A DNA stretch of 64,000 bases from Lineus longissimus (Eukaryota; Nemertea; Pilidiophora; Heteronemertea; Lineidae): the NCBI RefSeq assembly GCF_910592395.1, contig NC_088317.1, positions 9,240,001 through 9,304,000 on the forward strand, written 5' to 3'. The position numbers and the translations under genes are program-made. Positions 23,445 through 34,300 of this stretch are shown here, one piece after another. Below the pieces are notes generated by a model. It did not search any database and was not told the DNA's origin. It was given only the letters and a program-made list of their open reading frames with translations. How positions within the stretch are numbered: the first letter of the stretch is position 1; each line of letters opens with the position of its first letter.

Positions 23445-23975
23445 AAAGACACATCCCGTATTTCCATGTATGTTGAGATGTTACAATAATGAGAGAATAT
23501 CGCAGCATAACGATGACCTAAAGAGTTGGAATAAATTGCAGAATGTTCCTAGAGAGACACGTACCGCCTTTCCGAGTCAGTTGAGGTGAAACAGTAGGTG
23601 ACTATCATATAATAACGCAGGCCATACGGTGCAGGACTAATCGCTGATTTTTCCTGGAAATATAGTCACATCACCGTCTTACAGCGTATGTTAAGATTTG
23701 ACAATAATGCAAGATGTCGCAGCATATCGCACGCCTAACACGCCTAAATGTAGTGGAATATAGTTGAATGATTCTGTCATGTCCGTGGACAGACAGTCAG
23801 ATCCTGTTGTCTTTTGATGCTTGTTGAGATGTGACACTTATAATAGGCTGTCGCATTATAGCATAGGTCAAAATGCGTGAGAATATCCATGTTGGCTGAG
23901 ATGTGAGAATAATAGGAGACTTCTCAGCATATCGCAGGTCTAATTGGTAATTATAGTTGTTGATTGTTCATGTGA
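23445..23975. repeat. Old satellite array, right fragment
   Basis: Four diverged units with tgttgagatgt, acaataatg, cgcagcatatcgca and gcctaa words, spaced about 130-140 bp. They continue the array at 19610-19872. Confidence 0.5.
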
Positions 23976-24157
23976 AGACAAACACTGTCATTCCCATTCT
24001 GTGGAGACCGAGACCAGAGTGATCAGAGATTAGCGCAATCTAGCCTGTGGCATGTCTTGCTGACCTACCACAGCAGGTGTTACGGAATTTGTTATCGTTA
24101 CTCCTGCCTGTAAGTGGCACATCATCTGACAAAATCAGAGTGTACTCAATGTAGGCC

Positions 24158-25215
24158 GGCTTGTGGTATTCGACTCAATGACTCGACGACGCGATGACTC
24201 GATGACGCGATCAAGTTGGAATCTTTTTAAAGAATATCACTGCTTGGACTGTAATTTATACATAGAATCATAAGTGGAGGAAAATAAAAAAGAACCGATC
24301 ATTACCAACCCCTTTCCAGCTGTTTTCACCGTATCTAATCCGACCATTTTTCGTTTCCTACAAGTTCGCATTTTTGATAAAACCATGCGCCATGTTGCTA
24401 TGCAAGCCACTGGTATCTTTACCGTCAATACAGCTAAATACACCTAAATATAGCTGGTTCAGATCAACCTCCTACCCAGGTTCTTTACGAGCAGAAGTTC
24501 CAATGTTAAAATGACACGCGAGTTCCTGGAGACAAGGTTGGCTCTGGATATCCGTTCAGCACGGCAATATTAAATGTCCTATACACCTTTCCAGAAATGG
24601 GGCGCTGAGTGTCCGAAATAGTGATGTCATAAGGGGAAACTAGGCCTGTGGTGGAGGGACAAAGGAGATAGTCATGGTTGACCAACACACTTGAATGCCT
24701 TTAATGACGGACAAGGGGGAAAAAGTTAGGCTAGTTCCAATGCAAGCCACCAATTTCGGAAAGCATGTAGAGGGGCTGATGTATGGGGGGGGGGGGGGCA
24801 GATGTCAAGGGACGGAAGAGAGACTGAGTGACTGAGTCTAAAAAACTGCACATATGCGAAATTCCGATTGTTGACAGACTACCACATGACATCTGACATT
24901 GGCCACTAGAAGCTTGTTTGTCAATTAAATCTCCGGTCATTTTGCATCCTATGAAACTTCCGCGAGTCCTTTAAATATCAAAATCAATCGCGGGGACCAA
25001 TCTTCAGTGGCCATGGCTGGGGGGGGGGGGGGGGAGGGGCACATCCTTCCTTATACCGTAGCTGGGTATGGGAGAGGCCGAGCTAAAACCTCTGCTGTTG
25101 CAGCGGTAGCCCGGAGACCAGGATCATGGGATTCCGTATTTTAGCAAAATCCATAGCAACGATCGCGTCATCGAGCCATCGCGTCGTCGAGTCATCGAGT
25201 CGAATACCACAAGCC
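24158..25215. mobile_element. Non-autonomous Mutator-like foldback element
   Basis: Terminal inverted repeats of 55 bp with two mismatches: ggcttgtggtattcgactc at 24158 and its complement ending ccacaagcc at 25215. The arms themselves repeat gactcgatgacgcgat. The flanks carry an exact 9-bp duplication, atgtaggcc, at 24149-24157 and 25216-25224, the length typical of Mutator-like elements. The 950-bp interior has G tracts at 24785-24798 and 25019-25034 and no transposase. Confidence 0.8.
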
Positions 25216-25224
25216 ATGTAGGCC

Positions 25225-25800
25225 TAATGGCAATGCTTCAGATGAAGACCTGATTGGTCCTGTCGGATGCTTGTTTCTATATTGCAATATTGTAGTTGAT
25301 CATGGTGCAGGATGTAACTGCTTTTTCGGACTGTTTGTTATAGTAGGCCTATGTAAAAAAACTTTTCTTTTTTTTTCATAGTTTTTAATCAGATTGGTTA
25401 AAACATGTACCTTGCTTTTTAAGTTAGGCCTGTAAACAATAATGACGTAGGGGCCTTGAAGGCTTTAAACTATATTGTTCCGCCCTGCGAAGAGCGATCG
25501 TGTGCAATGGGGTACAACTAGATTACCCTGGGCTCACTGTCATCCATCCGAATTTGACCACCCCCACTCTTACTCTTAGGAGAGGAGCCTTGCCTCTATC
25601 TCGACCTAACTTGAAAATAGTACACATCCCTGCGGCCTATATAATGTATGCTATTGCGTGGCCTACTACACTGACACAGACTCCCTGTCTGTAGCCAGGT
25701 CAGAACTATCCGTCCAATTTCAACTTAAGCTAAAAAAATTGCAATGCATCAGGTGTGGATATACTGCCTATCATGCAATGTCCAGTTTAGCATGAAGCAT
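25225..25800. other. DGK intron sequence, nothing recognised
   Basis: AT-rich intronic sequence without supported features. Confidence 0.4.
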
Positions 25801-25803
25801 GCT

Positions 25804-26044
25804 GTTTTCAAGCTCCTAAAACACTTTCAAAAAACAATCTTAGTATGCGTCCAGCAAAAGTACTGGACGCCATGTTTGTTTTAGCTGCCGTTCCTTGGGT
25901 TTATAGAAAAAGCGGAATCGGGATCTGGCATCAGATTGGCATACTAAGATCGTTTTCTGGTGATAATTATTCAAAAACTAGGTTTGCAAACTCCACCAAA
26001 CTTCTAAATCTTGTTTATTGAAAGTGTTTTAGGAGCTTGAAAAC
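25804..26044. mobile_element. 241-bp MITE with ~25-bp terminal inverted repeats
   Basis: Gttttcaagctcctaaaaca at the left and the complementary tgttttaggagcttgaaaac at the right, with a second inner pair (cttagtatgc/gcatactaag). No coding capacity. No target duplication is evident, so the superfamily is unknown. Confidence 0.65.
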
Positions 26045-26124
26045 ATTTTTAACCATATACACCCTATTATTTCGCCTTGGACGCCACTGGTCGCCACTGG
26101 ACGCTAAATAGGATGACCCGTCTC

Positions 26125-26298
26125 GAGCGCCACCCAACGTCTGTTTTGATATACGACCGCGTTCTTCGACGTCCTCTTTCTTAAAAACATGTGAGGGATG
26201 TTTGCGCGAGCGCCACCCAACGTCTGTTTTGATATACGACTGCGTTCTTCGACGTCATCTTTCACAAAAACATGCAAGACATGTTTGCGCGAGCGACG
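26125..26298. repeat. 83-bp direct tandem repeat, two copies
   Basis: Gagcgccacccaacgtctg recurs at 26125 and 26208, followed by nearly the same gttttgatatacgac and cttcgacgtc segments. Confidence 0.8.
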
Positions 26299-26595
26299 AC
26301 TGCTTACAAAAACATGTACAGATTTTTGCGGTTTTCACGGCCCATAAGTCTGGGGTGAAATCCCAAGGTGTATTGCAACAGTGACAAACAGGAATATTGC
26401 TTCAAATCTGCCAAGGATTTGTAGAGTGACTTTGAACGAAATTTCATGGACATCAGATAGAAACCAATGCAGAAGCATACACTGCTTCTCTGCATCACAA
26501 TCATTGAAGCAACTGTTCCTTGACCAATCCATGACTCATCATTATACAACATTATATAACAATTCATGGCACGAATTCAGCAACACATAAGTTGC

Positions 26596-27034
26596 GGTTC
26601 CACTACAGGAAAGTGCGGACTACATCCGAATTAGTTGTGATTCCATTACAGCTAGTCCGGACTAAACAAGTCCGGCTCTCACTAAGACCGGTCTTATTAA
26701 GTGCGGATAGGACAAGCGGATTTAAGCCGAACTTAGAATAGACCCGGATCTAAAGCAGAAATTACCTGTAATGGAACCGCATTAGTCCGGATTAAGATGA
26801 AGTTACTAAGTACGGCTACAGGTGGTGTGTCAATGTGAACGTATTGCACATGAGCGGAAGTGTTGGTTCTGTCAAAACAACACCTAACGCGCATAGAGTG
26901 GCGCCGCCTGTAGCCATACCTGTTAACTTACCAATCCTGTAGTCGAACTGCACCACATTCGTTAGTCCGGACTAAGCTAAGTTCGGACCTGATGCGGATG
27001 CGATAGAAACGGATCTAAACCCTGTAGTGGAACC
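26596..27034. mobile_element. 439-bp MITE with GGTTCCACTACAGG ends
   Basis: A perfect 14-bp terminal inverted repeat, ggttccactacagg and cctgtagtggaacc. Sub-terminal palindromes of the form ttagtccggactaa occur at about 26664, 26780 and 26965. No coding potential; target duplication unclear. Confidence 0.65.
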
Positions 27035-27489
27035 AAGACTATTGAGTGCATTCGATCTAATCCACTAATCCACATACCAATATTGCACCAAGTGTAATGA
27101 ACCCAGTAAGACAGATAAACCTAACACAGCAGGTGGTGTCTGTAGTGCAATAGCAGATGTCTAGGAGGAAGGCCTTGGAGTGCAATCAATCAGCTTATCT
27201 ATTATAAACATCCAGCTGAGAGGCATTCCACCTATTTTGCTTATCTTTCGCTAACGGGGGTCTGGCGGTCATGTCAGGAAGTTAAAGACTAGTCACTGCC
27301 AGGTAGCTAGTGCAATCTGCTAGAATCAGTCACAGAATATCCATTGCTTACATGCTAATGAATAACAACTGTGAGGCTATATATCCCTTCTCCTGGTGTC
27401 AGTCACAGAATATCCAATGCTCGGATATCAATGAATAGGAATTGCGTGTAGACATGCGTGGCTATTTATCTCATCTCTTATCTTATCTC

Positions 27490-29012
27490 ATCTCAGCAAA
27501 AATCTAAGATGGCAGCTGGAGGCCATTTTGGATTCTGGAATGCGCCCAAAATCGATAGAGAAACTCCCCTACTGAAGACCATTACACCACACAAGTTTGA
27601 AGTGTGTCAAACCTCTAGTTCTTCAGTTAACAATCGGAATACCAAAATCTAAGTTGGCTGCTGGCAGCCATATTGGATTTTGGAACACGCCCAAAATTGA
27701 TAGAGAGCATCCCCTGAATGACCATTGCACCACAAAAGTTTGAAGTGTGTCAAACCTATAGTTCTTCAGTTAACAATCGGAATACCAAAATCTAAATTGG
27801 CTGCTGGCAGCCATATTGAATTTTGGGTCATGCCAAAATCGACAGGGAACCTCCCCTACACAACCTCATCACACCACATAAGTTTCAGGTCTGTCACTCA
27901 CTTGGTTCTTGAGTTACAGGTCGGAATGCGAAAAACCAAGTCGGGCCTGGCAGCCATCTTGGATTTCAGATCAGGCCCAAAATGGATAGGGAACCTCCCC
28001 TACACTAGGTTATAACACCACATAAGTTTCAGGTCTGTCACTCACTCGGTTCTTAATTTACGGGGCGGAATACAAATCACCAAGTCGGGGACCTGGTGGC
28101 CATCTTTGATTTCGGGTCTGGCCCAAAATCGATAGGGAACCTCCACTACCATAGACCATTACACCACAAAAGTTTGAAGACTGTTGGACCTCTGGTTCTC
28201 CAGTTAACGAGCGGAATGCCAAAATCTAAGATGGTGGCTCGCGGCCATCTTTGATTTCGGGTCGGGCCCAAAATCGATAGGGAACCTCCCCTACCATAGA
28301 CTATTACGCAACAAAAGTTTGAAGACTGTTGGACGTCCGGTTCTCCAGTTAACGAGTGGAATGCGAAAATCTAAGATGGTGGCTGGCGGGCATCTTTGAT
28401 TTCGGGTCGGGCCCAAAATCGATAGGAAACCTCCCCAACAATAGACCATTGCGCCACAAAAGTTTGAAGACTGTTGGACGTCCGGTTCTCTAGTAAACGA
28501 GCGGAATGCGAAAATCTAAGATGGTGGCTGGCAGCCATCTTTGATTTCGGGTAGGGCCCAAAATCGATAGGAAACCTCCCCAACCATATACCATTACGCC
28601 ACAAATGTTTGAAGACTGTTGGACCTCTGGTTCTCCAGTTAACGAGCGGAACACGAAAATCTAAGATGGTGGCTGGCGGCCATCTTTGATTTCGGGTCTG
28701 GCTCAAAATCGATAGGGAACCTCCCCTACCATAGACCATCAAACCACAAAAGTTTGAAGACTGTTGGACCTCTGGTACTCTAGTAAACGAGCGGAATGCG
28801 AAAATCTAAGATGGCGGCTGGCAGCCATATTGGATTTTGGAACGCGCCAAAAAACAATAGGGACCCTTTGACACACTAGGCCTACACCCCCTAAAAATTT
28901 CAAGTCAGCCGAGCAAGGGGTTCTTGAGTTATAGTCTGGAATTCAGTGCGGCGGACGACGCGGCGGCCGGAAACCACCTAAGAACATGATGCCCCCAATT
29001 TAGCGGGGGCAT
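27490..29012 (+). mobile_element. Non-autonomous element with ten ~145-bp tandem units and a 3' hairpin
   Basis: Ten units, each with ctaagatgg, ggccat, gcccaaaatcgatagg and gttaacgagcggaat, begin at intervals of 138-150 bp (ggccat copies near 27529, 27667, 27808, 27950, 28099, 28242, 28390, 28536, 28680, 28829). The right end has a cggacgacgcggcgg stretch and then the hairpin tgcccccaatttagcggggg. Tandem core, then microsatellite, then terminal hairpin is the plan reported for Helentron-associated elements such as bivalve pearl/CvA. The left end is not clear. Confidence 0.6.
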
Positions 29013-29268
29013 AATAAGTGAGATATCACACTATTTATGTTTTCAGTTTTGGCCCCCAAGTGGCCAAGTCAAGAATCAGACCGGACCGGAATTCAGTGTC
29101 AAAGGTCATCTGACCTAGGGGGTCATGATACAAAGTTTTGAGTCCATAGCCCCAGCGGTTAAGAAACATGTGACTGTTTTGGAAATAGGATACGATGACA
29201 ACGGACGACGGACCACGGACACTGTGGTGCTGTATAACCTCCCCTACGGCGAGCCAAAAAAGGAATGA
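29013..29268 (+). mobile_element. Right-end fragment of hairpin repeat family 2
   Basis: Matches the right end of the 6369-8114 copy: gagatatcacact, a degraded ggcccccaagtggcc, ggttaagaaacat, short gacgg tract and cctacggcgagccaaaaa. It abuts the hairpin of the 145-bp array element. Confidence 0.6.
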
Positions 29269-29334
29269 TATAACCCACGACTTCCAGTGGGTGTCCAAGG
29301 AGGCCCTTCGTCAGCTTGGAATTGGTGTAAGACA

Positions 29335-29565
29335 TGAAAATCAAGCAAAAAACTCCGGGCAATGTTCAACAGTGCGCCAAGGAAAAATTACTGCTCAGTG
29401 GCGGCTACCACGAGGCAGAGGCTGTACAGGGACGCCGCCCTGGATGTAGCTTCATGAACTAGCTAATTATTTGCCTATTAAAAATTGATGAAGTTTTCCT
29501 CAGATGTGCTTGATAAGAGTACATATGCAAAAGTATGACCTGGGTAGAGTATGAACAACATTAAG
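29335..29565 (+). mobile_element. Isolated DIRS terminal-repeat fragment
   Basis: Diverged copy of the right end of the DIRS element at 39110-39346: caatgttcaacagtgcgcc, cacgaggcagaggctgtaca, then gacctgggtagagtatgaac. It ends about 8 bp before the splice donor of the DGK exon at 29577, so it sits at the very start of that intron. Confidence 0.65.
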
Positions 29566-29576
29566 TAAATACTTAC

Positions 29577-29756
29577 CTGATTGTCCCCACTTTTTGAATT
29601 GACGAACACCAACAATGGACAAGTTCCAAGAGGTCTTGTGGCCTCCCAGTATCCGTCTGAGTCAATGTTGTTTATGCAGATTGGTGGTAGTACTGATACC
29701 CGACACGGGCCCAGCGGGCATGTTTTTGGGTAAGTCACGACACACGATGTGTGCAC
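29577..29756 (-). CDS. Diacylglycerol kinase exon: end of second C1 domain and catalytic linker
   Basis: A 180-bp phase-0 exon between tttcag (plus-strand ctgaaa at 29757) and gtaagt (plus-strand acttac at 29571-29576). It encodes HTSC plus TCPLG, completing the C1 zinc ligands, then RVSVLPP, NNIDSDGYWEAT and the catalytic entry CPLLVFVNSKSGDNQ, which joins in frame to GVKFLRRF of the exon at 14754-14945. The wording DSDGYWEAT and NSKSGDNQ is characteristic of type II DGKs. A DIRS fragment lies within about 10 bp of its donor. Confidence 0.9.
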
Positions 29757-30223
29757 CTGAAAATGAGGGACAACATGGTTTACTAAAGACTGAATAGCAA
29801 GATTGTTCATTAAGAGATTATCTGTCTTAAGATTAAGCCTGAGGCAAGTTAAGTGTCATTACCTCCATTAATAACATTTACTCAAATATAGTTGGTGTAT
29901 TTTTCAGTATTTCCTATTTCATTGTCAGAAAATGCACATTAAATTGATTGGATACTTTTTTGCCGAGTTGTGGGTATTGTAGAATATTATCCAATGAATA
30001 TATCTCTGCACCTCGCGCTTATGAACAGTTACAATGTACTTGTGTGCATGTGTGAATATATGATTGTCTCTCCTACACATAATGCAGACTCTGTTTGTTT
30101 TGGCAGTGCCGCACAGTTCTATTATTTACCACCACAATTGCTCTCCCACCAGCATGGCCCTACACGCATACATGCACGCGCACTTCCCTCTAGTAAACCA
30201 AATCAGCAAGCTAATATACTCAC

Positions 30224-30352
30224 CATGGCTCTGCACCACAGACACCGCTGATCTTGTAACCGCAACACACTCCCACACGTTTTGTCACAAAAAGTACATT
30301 TGGCACTGACTGGTAGATTCCCCTCTAACCACTGATGAGGCATTGCTAATGC
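30224..30352 (-). CDS. Diacylglycerol kinase exon: second C1 domain
   Basis: 129 bp, 43 codons, between acceptor ttgcacag (plus-strand ctgtgcaa from 30353) and donor gtgagt (plus-strand actcac at 30218-30223). It encodes [31 protein letters not shown] and CLWCRAM, a C1 (cysteine-rich, zinc-binding) domain, continued by HTSC in the next exon. In DGKs the C1 domains contribute to membrane and substrate recognition. Spacing to the next exon is 467 bp. Confidence 0.9.
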
Positions 30353-31378
30353 CTGTGCAAGATTGGAAACAAACTTAAGAAAAGAGAAATCAAGGAGAAA
30401 AGCCAAATTCATTCTCATTACACAAAGTGTTGGTCACCAGGTTTTAACAACTCTCACACATCACAGAGACAACTACTGTAGTATAATTTTGTGAAATTCC
30501 CAAGTAGGTCTTCCAGGAATTCTGCGCCGCTGTTACCATTTTTCCCAACGGCCCTATGATCTCAGCTTAGTACGATCTCAGCATAGTACACCATATCAAA
30601 TAGGTGATTAAAGAGACTGCATATACACAGCGCAATTAGCACTAATCATAATTACTGTACACCAAACAAACACAAATTCCACATCTCTTCAAAAACTTGT
30701 CTAATTAATGTTCATATTTGTATGCTAGGCTTACTTACACATACTCCACACATTAAAACCCATCGAGTATTGAGTATGCAGTAGACATCTTCACTACAGT
30801 GCTTATTCACTATCAATAGCTCTAGGTCAAAAATAGGCAATGCAAAATGTGACTTGTGAATAATTATGGCCATCGCTCAGCATATGCGAAAATGTTATGG
30901 CACGAACATTTTCTGTTCTCCAGTGAGCTGAATTCTGGTCACTGACAACCATATTAAAATCTAAGTCATAGTTGTCATCTGGTGGGCACAAGCCAGATGG
31001 AAAGTCGCCATCAAATGTTGGTGATGGTTTCAAGCTTAATATATACTGACTGCACAGGGAAAATTGGAATAGATTTTAATGCGAACTAGATGTCAGAATT
31101 CTTAGAATTTTCTGCATTTCATTCCTATGAAAAAGAGTTTTTTTAACTGGCAGTATTCATCAAATGACTCAGCAAAAGATGGTTACTGGTCACAAACTCT
31201 TTGAGATGTCAGTCTGTGTCTGGGATCGAAATTCAGCCAATCTGTAGCATGGACATGTGTAATGAGCAATTTACCAATGTACATGCCTCATCACACACTG
31301 AAAGTCATATTTTAAAATTTCAGACATTTTTCAAATTTTTGGCGAACAGGTAGATATTAAAGATTACTGCTGTGTGCT
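30353..31378. other. DGK intron sequence, nothing recognised
   Basis: AT-rich intron without repeats that I recognise. Confidence 0.4.
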
Positions 31379-31551
31379 CTGACTTATCAATAAATAACGG
31401 AAGATACTGCAGTGTGTACATTTTGTGATATCGGTCACCACATTTGCAACAAGATTTCAAAGTCATCGCACATTGTTTTATCAAAACTCCAACTGTTTTG
31501 CATAGTGAGCGTACACACTGCAGTATCTTCCGTTATTTATTGATAAGTCAG
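31379..31551. mobile_element. 173-bp MITE with perfect ~41-bp inverted repeats
   Basis: Ctgacttatcaataaataac at 31379, continuing gaagatactgcagtgtgtac, is repeated exactly as its complement at 31511-31551. The arms are identical, so the insertion is young or the pair is under constraint. It lies in a DGK intron. Confidence 0.75.
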
Positions 31552-31564
31552 TAGGGGAGAGTTT

Positions 31565-32090
31565 GTCAGTCGATTGGGGCTATTGAGCATGATTTTGACG
31601 TGCCTGTGCTCAAATGGCCAAGTTACGCCATTTGACATCTGCGAGGATGAAAAGTTGGTCAAATCAAAAACCTGTATGATATGTGATGTATCCTTGCTAA
31701 AAGTACCTACCATCAAACTTTTAGCAAAAGGAATCATTCATAAACTTTTAAATGTTTTAAAATCATTAATATTTTATATTGTCAAGCGCACTGACATTTC
31801 ACTGAAACTTAGTGCGCTATATAAGCACTTTTTACCATTATTTTTTATTATAAACGTGATATCAAACTTTTTAGGTTTTAACTTTTGACTCCTGGTGGCC
31901 AAGTCAAGAATCAGATTGAACCGAAAGGCAGTGTTAGAGGTCACCTGACCTTGGAGGTCATGTGTACAAAGTTTCAAGTTCATAGTCTAAGCAGTTTAGA
32001 AACGTGCTATTGTTTTTGAAACAGGATACAGGCAACGGACGATGGACACTGCAGTATTGTATAGACTTCCCTAGAATGAGCCAAAAAAGG
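31565..32090 (+). mobile_element. Fragment of hairpin repeat family 2
   Basis: Shares tttgacatctgcgaggatga, ctcctggtggccaagtcaag, a short acggac tract and the closing gtattgtatagacttccct with the right half of the 6369-8114 copy. The right end lies 8-14 bp from the splice donor of the DGK exon at 32104. Confidence 0.6.
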
Positions 32091-32103
32091 ACATAAGGAT
32101 TAC

Positions 32104-32210
32104 CCCATCTTCCTCTTCAATGATGTCTTTCCCAACTGCCGCAAGTGTTGTCCACTTACAATTGTTCTGTGCTCGCACAGCACACCGTTTATGAGCTTTA
32201 AACTTGCACA
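32104..32210 (-). CDS. Diacylglycerol kinase exon: end of first C1 domain
   Basis: 107 bp between acceptor ttccag (plus-strand ctggaa at 32211) and donor gtaatc (plus-strand gattac at 32098-32103). It encodes [29 protein letters not shown] and EEEDG, the end of the first C1 domain and the hinge to the second. It joins in frame with the exon at 30224-30352. Upstream exons (PH domain, first half of the C1) were not recognised to the right, where transposons dominate. Confidence 0.85.
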
Positions 32211-32810
32211 CTGGAAGGAAACAGTAATACATGGATTATCAGTTGAAGGCGTCAGGAAACAGCAAAACATGGATTATCAGTTGAAGACGTCTGTAAACAG
32301 CCCACTGCAAGCATGGGCGTCTGTAAAGCCAAATCATTGCTATTCTGTCAAAATTTGCATGAATTTTCCGGAGACACAAAAAAACTGTTTTATTTATTAA
32401 GTTTTCAAAACTTCTGATGACCAAAACAAATAAGTATCAAATAATATGCCTTGAATTATGTGTCCAGTCAATTTGCTAATTAACCTGCTTTTAATTAGTT
32501 TACTGGTCTGGCATGGTTTTGACCACAAACTTTAGTGTCACGGAAGGACATAGAAAGCGTTGATTTTGTGGAAAGCGGACATGGAAATAATTTATTCGAA
32601 GGCATTTGTCCTGTTTTACACATTTTATTACAAATTAACTGATAAAAATGAATTATCCAGTAAAAAGTGTAACAAAATCGTTAACAGCTTTGAAAAAAGA
32701 GAACAAACTCTTAAACACTTGAGCAAACAAATGATGATGTAAATGTTAACATCTCATATTACATGTACTAGTAAGTACTGTTGTTTACAGTTTTGCACCA
32801 TATACGTTGT
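32211..32810. other. Probable DGK intron, nothing recognised
   Basis: AT-rich sequence with no supported feature. A short repeated segment (acatggattatcagttgaag) occurs at 32229 and 32268. Confidence 0.4.
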
Positions 32811-32837
32811 CTTTCCATTTCCTGTGGAAATGTCATT

Positions 32838-33010
32838 TTATTAGTTCATACCTACCCAGGTCAGACTTTTGCATGTGTACTCCATTCAGACACATCCGAG
32901 GAAGAAATAATCTATTTATAATAGAAATATCTTAGCTAGTTCGCTTAGCTACACCTAGGCGGCGCCCCTATACAGCCTCTGCCTCGTGAGAGCCGCCATT
33001 CACTAGTACT
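32838..33010. repeat. DIRS inverted terminal repeat, left
   Basis: Reverse complement of 39172-39346 with about 95 percent identity by eye. A further inverted pair, 32812-32870 against 33066-33121 (tttccacaggaaatggaaa), surrounds it and may be part of the circular-junction structure. Confidence 0.85.
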
Positions 33011-33485
33011 TATTACTCGAGCGCACCGAGTGAGTCCCGTTGCTGTGGGGACAGGCAGGCGGGTAGTCTGACTTGGGTAGGTATGAACTAATAAAATTAC
33101 ATTTCCACAGGAAATGGAAATTTTATGTCGTTCATACTCTACCCAGGTCAGACTTTTGCATTGAATACCAACAACCAAAGGAAGGATGGTAAACGGTGAC
33201 TTACCATGTAGTGAAGTGAACTGTCTCCAAGCTGCGCAGCAGAACCCAACGGGTGAGACCAGGGGACCCAGAGAAAGAATGTTTGGGGGAGACCCGGGCT
33301 AGAGGTCAACAGGCCCTTTGACAACAAAGGGAAGCATAACTGGGAAAACCCATCCCCTCCTAGACGGGGACAAAACCACCTCAACACGGTATAAGCTCAG
33401 CACATATCGTCAAGAGACACAATTGTGGAAAAAAAAATTTTTTTTACAAGAAGGAGAGCATGCCCCAGAATAACCTGGAGCGGCC

Positions 33486-34300
33486 TCACTGCTCCTTAGT
33501 CTTATTAGAATAGAACTTCAATGCCCTAATAGGACAGAGAGTTCTGTCCGGGAGGTCTCTAGAGACCGTAGCGGATAAATAGGGGACAAAAACCGGGCGC
33601 CTGGAGGTGTGCAGTGCCTGGTTTTTAGCCAGAAAACCTGGGACGAATTCTAGGACCGCGCCCCTCTCAGTGAAAGCCAATTTATCAAATGCTAAAGCAT
33701 GGAGCTCAGGCCGCCGCTGTGCCGTGGCCAAAGCCACCAGGAAAACGGTCTTAAAGGTCAGATGTTTAAAATCTGCCTGATGCATGGGTTCAAATGGAAA
33801 TTTCAAGAGAGCCCTTAAGACCACCGAGAGGTCTCACTTGAGAGCTGAATGGAGCGAGGACGCTCCAAAAACATATTGCGAAGCAACGATGAAACTGCGT
33901 CATCCCAAGACGGTTGCCACAATTCAGTCAGCTTTAAGGTGACCGAAACGGCGGAGGGATAACCTTTCACTCCCTGAACCGAAAACTTCCGGACCGAGAA
34001 TAGAAAATTCAAGAAGTCAAGGAAGTTCAAGGCTGTCCACTCCCAAGGCCTCCCCGTGAATAGTACAGGGGGAACCTCTTGTTCAACCGAATCACAAACA
34101 AGTCCACGACCGAAGCATCCCACAGGGCCCCCAGGCGAGAGACCACCTCGCGATGGAGGGTCCACTCTGTCCGGACCAGACGCTCCAACCTGGAAAGGGC
34201 GTCGGCCAAGATATTTATCTTGCCGGGGATGTGAAGGGGGAGGAGCTGGATATCCAAGCGGCAACAAAGCTGCAGGAGCTCCCAGGTGAGGCGGCACAAT
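33486..34300 (-). pseudogene. DIRS tyrosine recombinase, truncated
   Basis: Two adjoining frames (to about 33815 and 33486-33824) encode the recombinase N-terminal and core portions: AVSVTLKLTELWQPSWDDAVSS is reminiscent of the SAM-like domain, and FKHLTFKTVFLVALATAQRR followed by PELHAL includes the first catalytic Arg. After CPIRALKFYSNKT the frame hits a stop. The region expected to hold the HxxR and Tyr motifs is absent, replaced by sequence leading to the inverted repeat. The enzyme could not cut and join DNA. The frame change near 33820 is a further lesion. Confidence 0.65.

Noticed and set aside
28090-28110. ggacctggtggccatcttt in the 145-bp array as another CTCF-like site
   Set aside because: It lacks the ccccct half of the motif and occurs in only one unit.
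27490-28950. Regularly spaced repeats considered as a CRISPR-like array
   Set aside because: Units are ~145 bp and diverged throughout, with no short identical repeat and unique spacers, in a eukaryotic intron; a tandem array inside a mobile element explains it.
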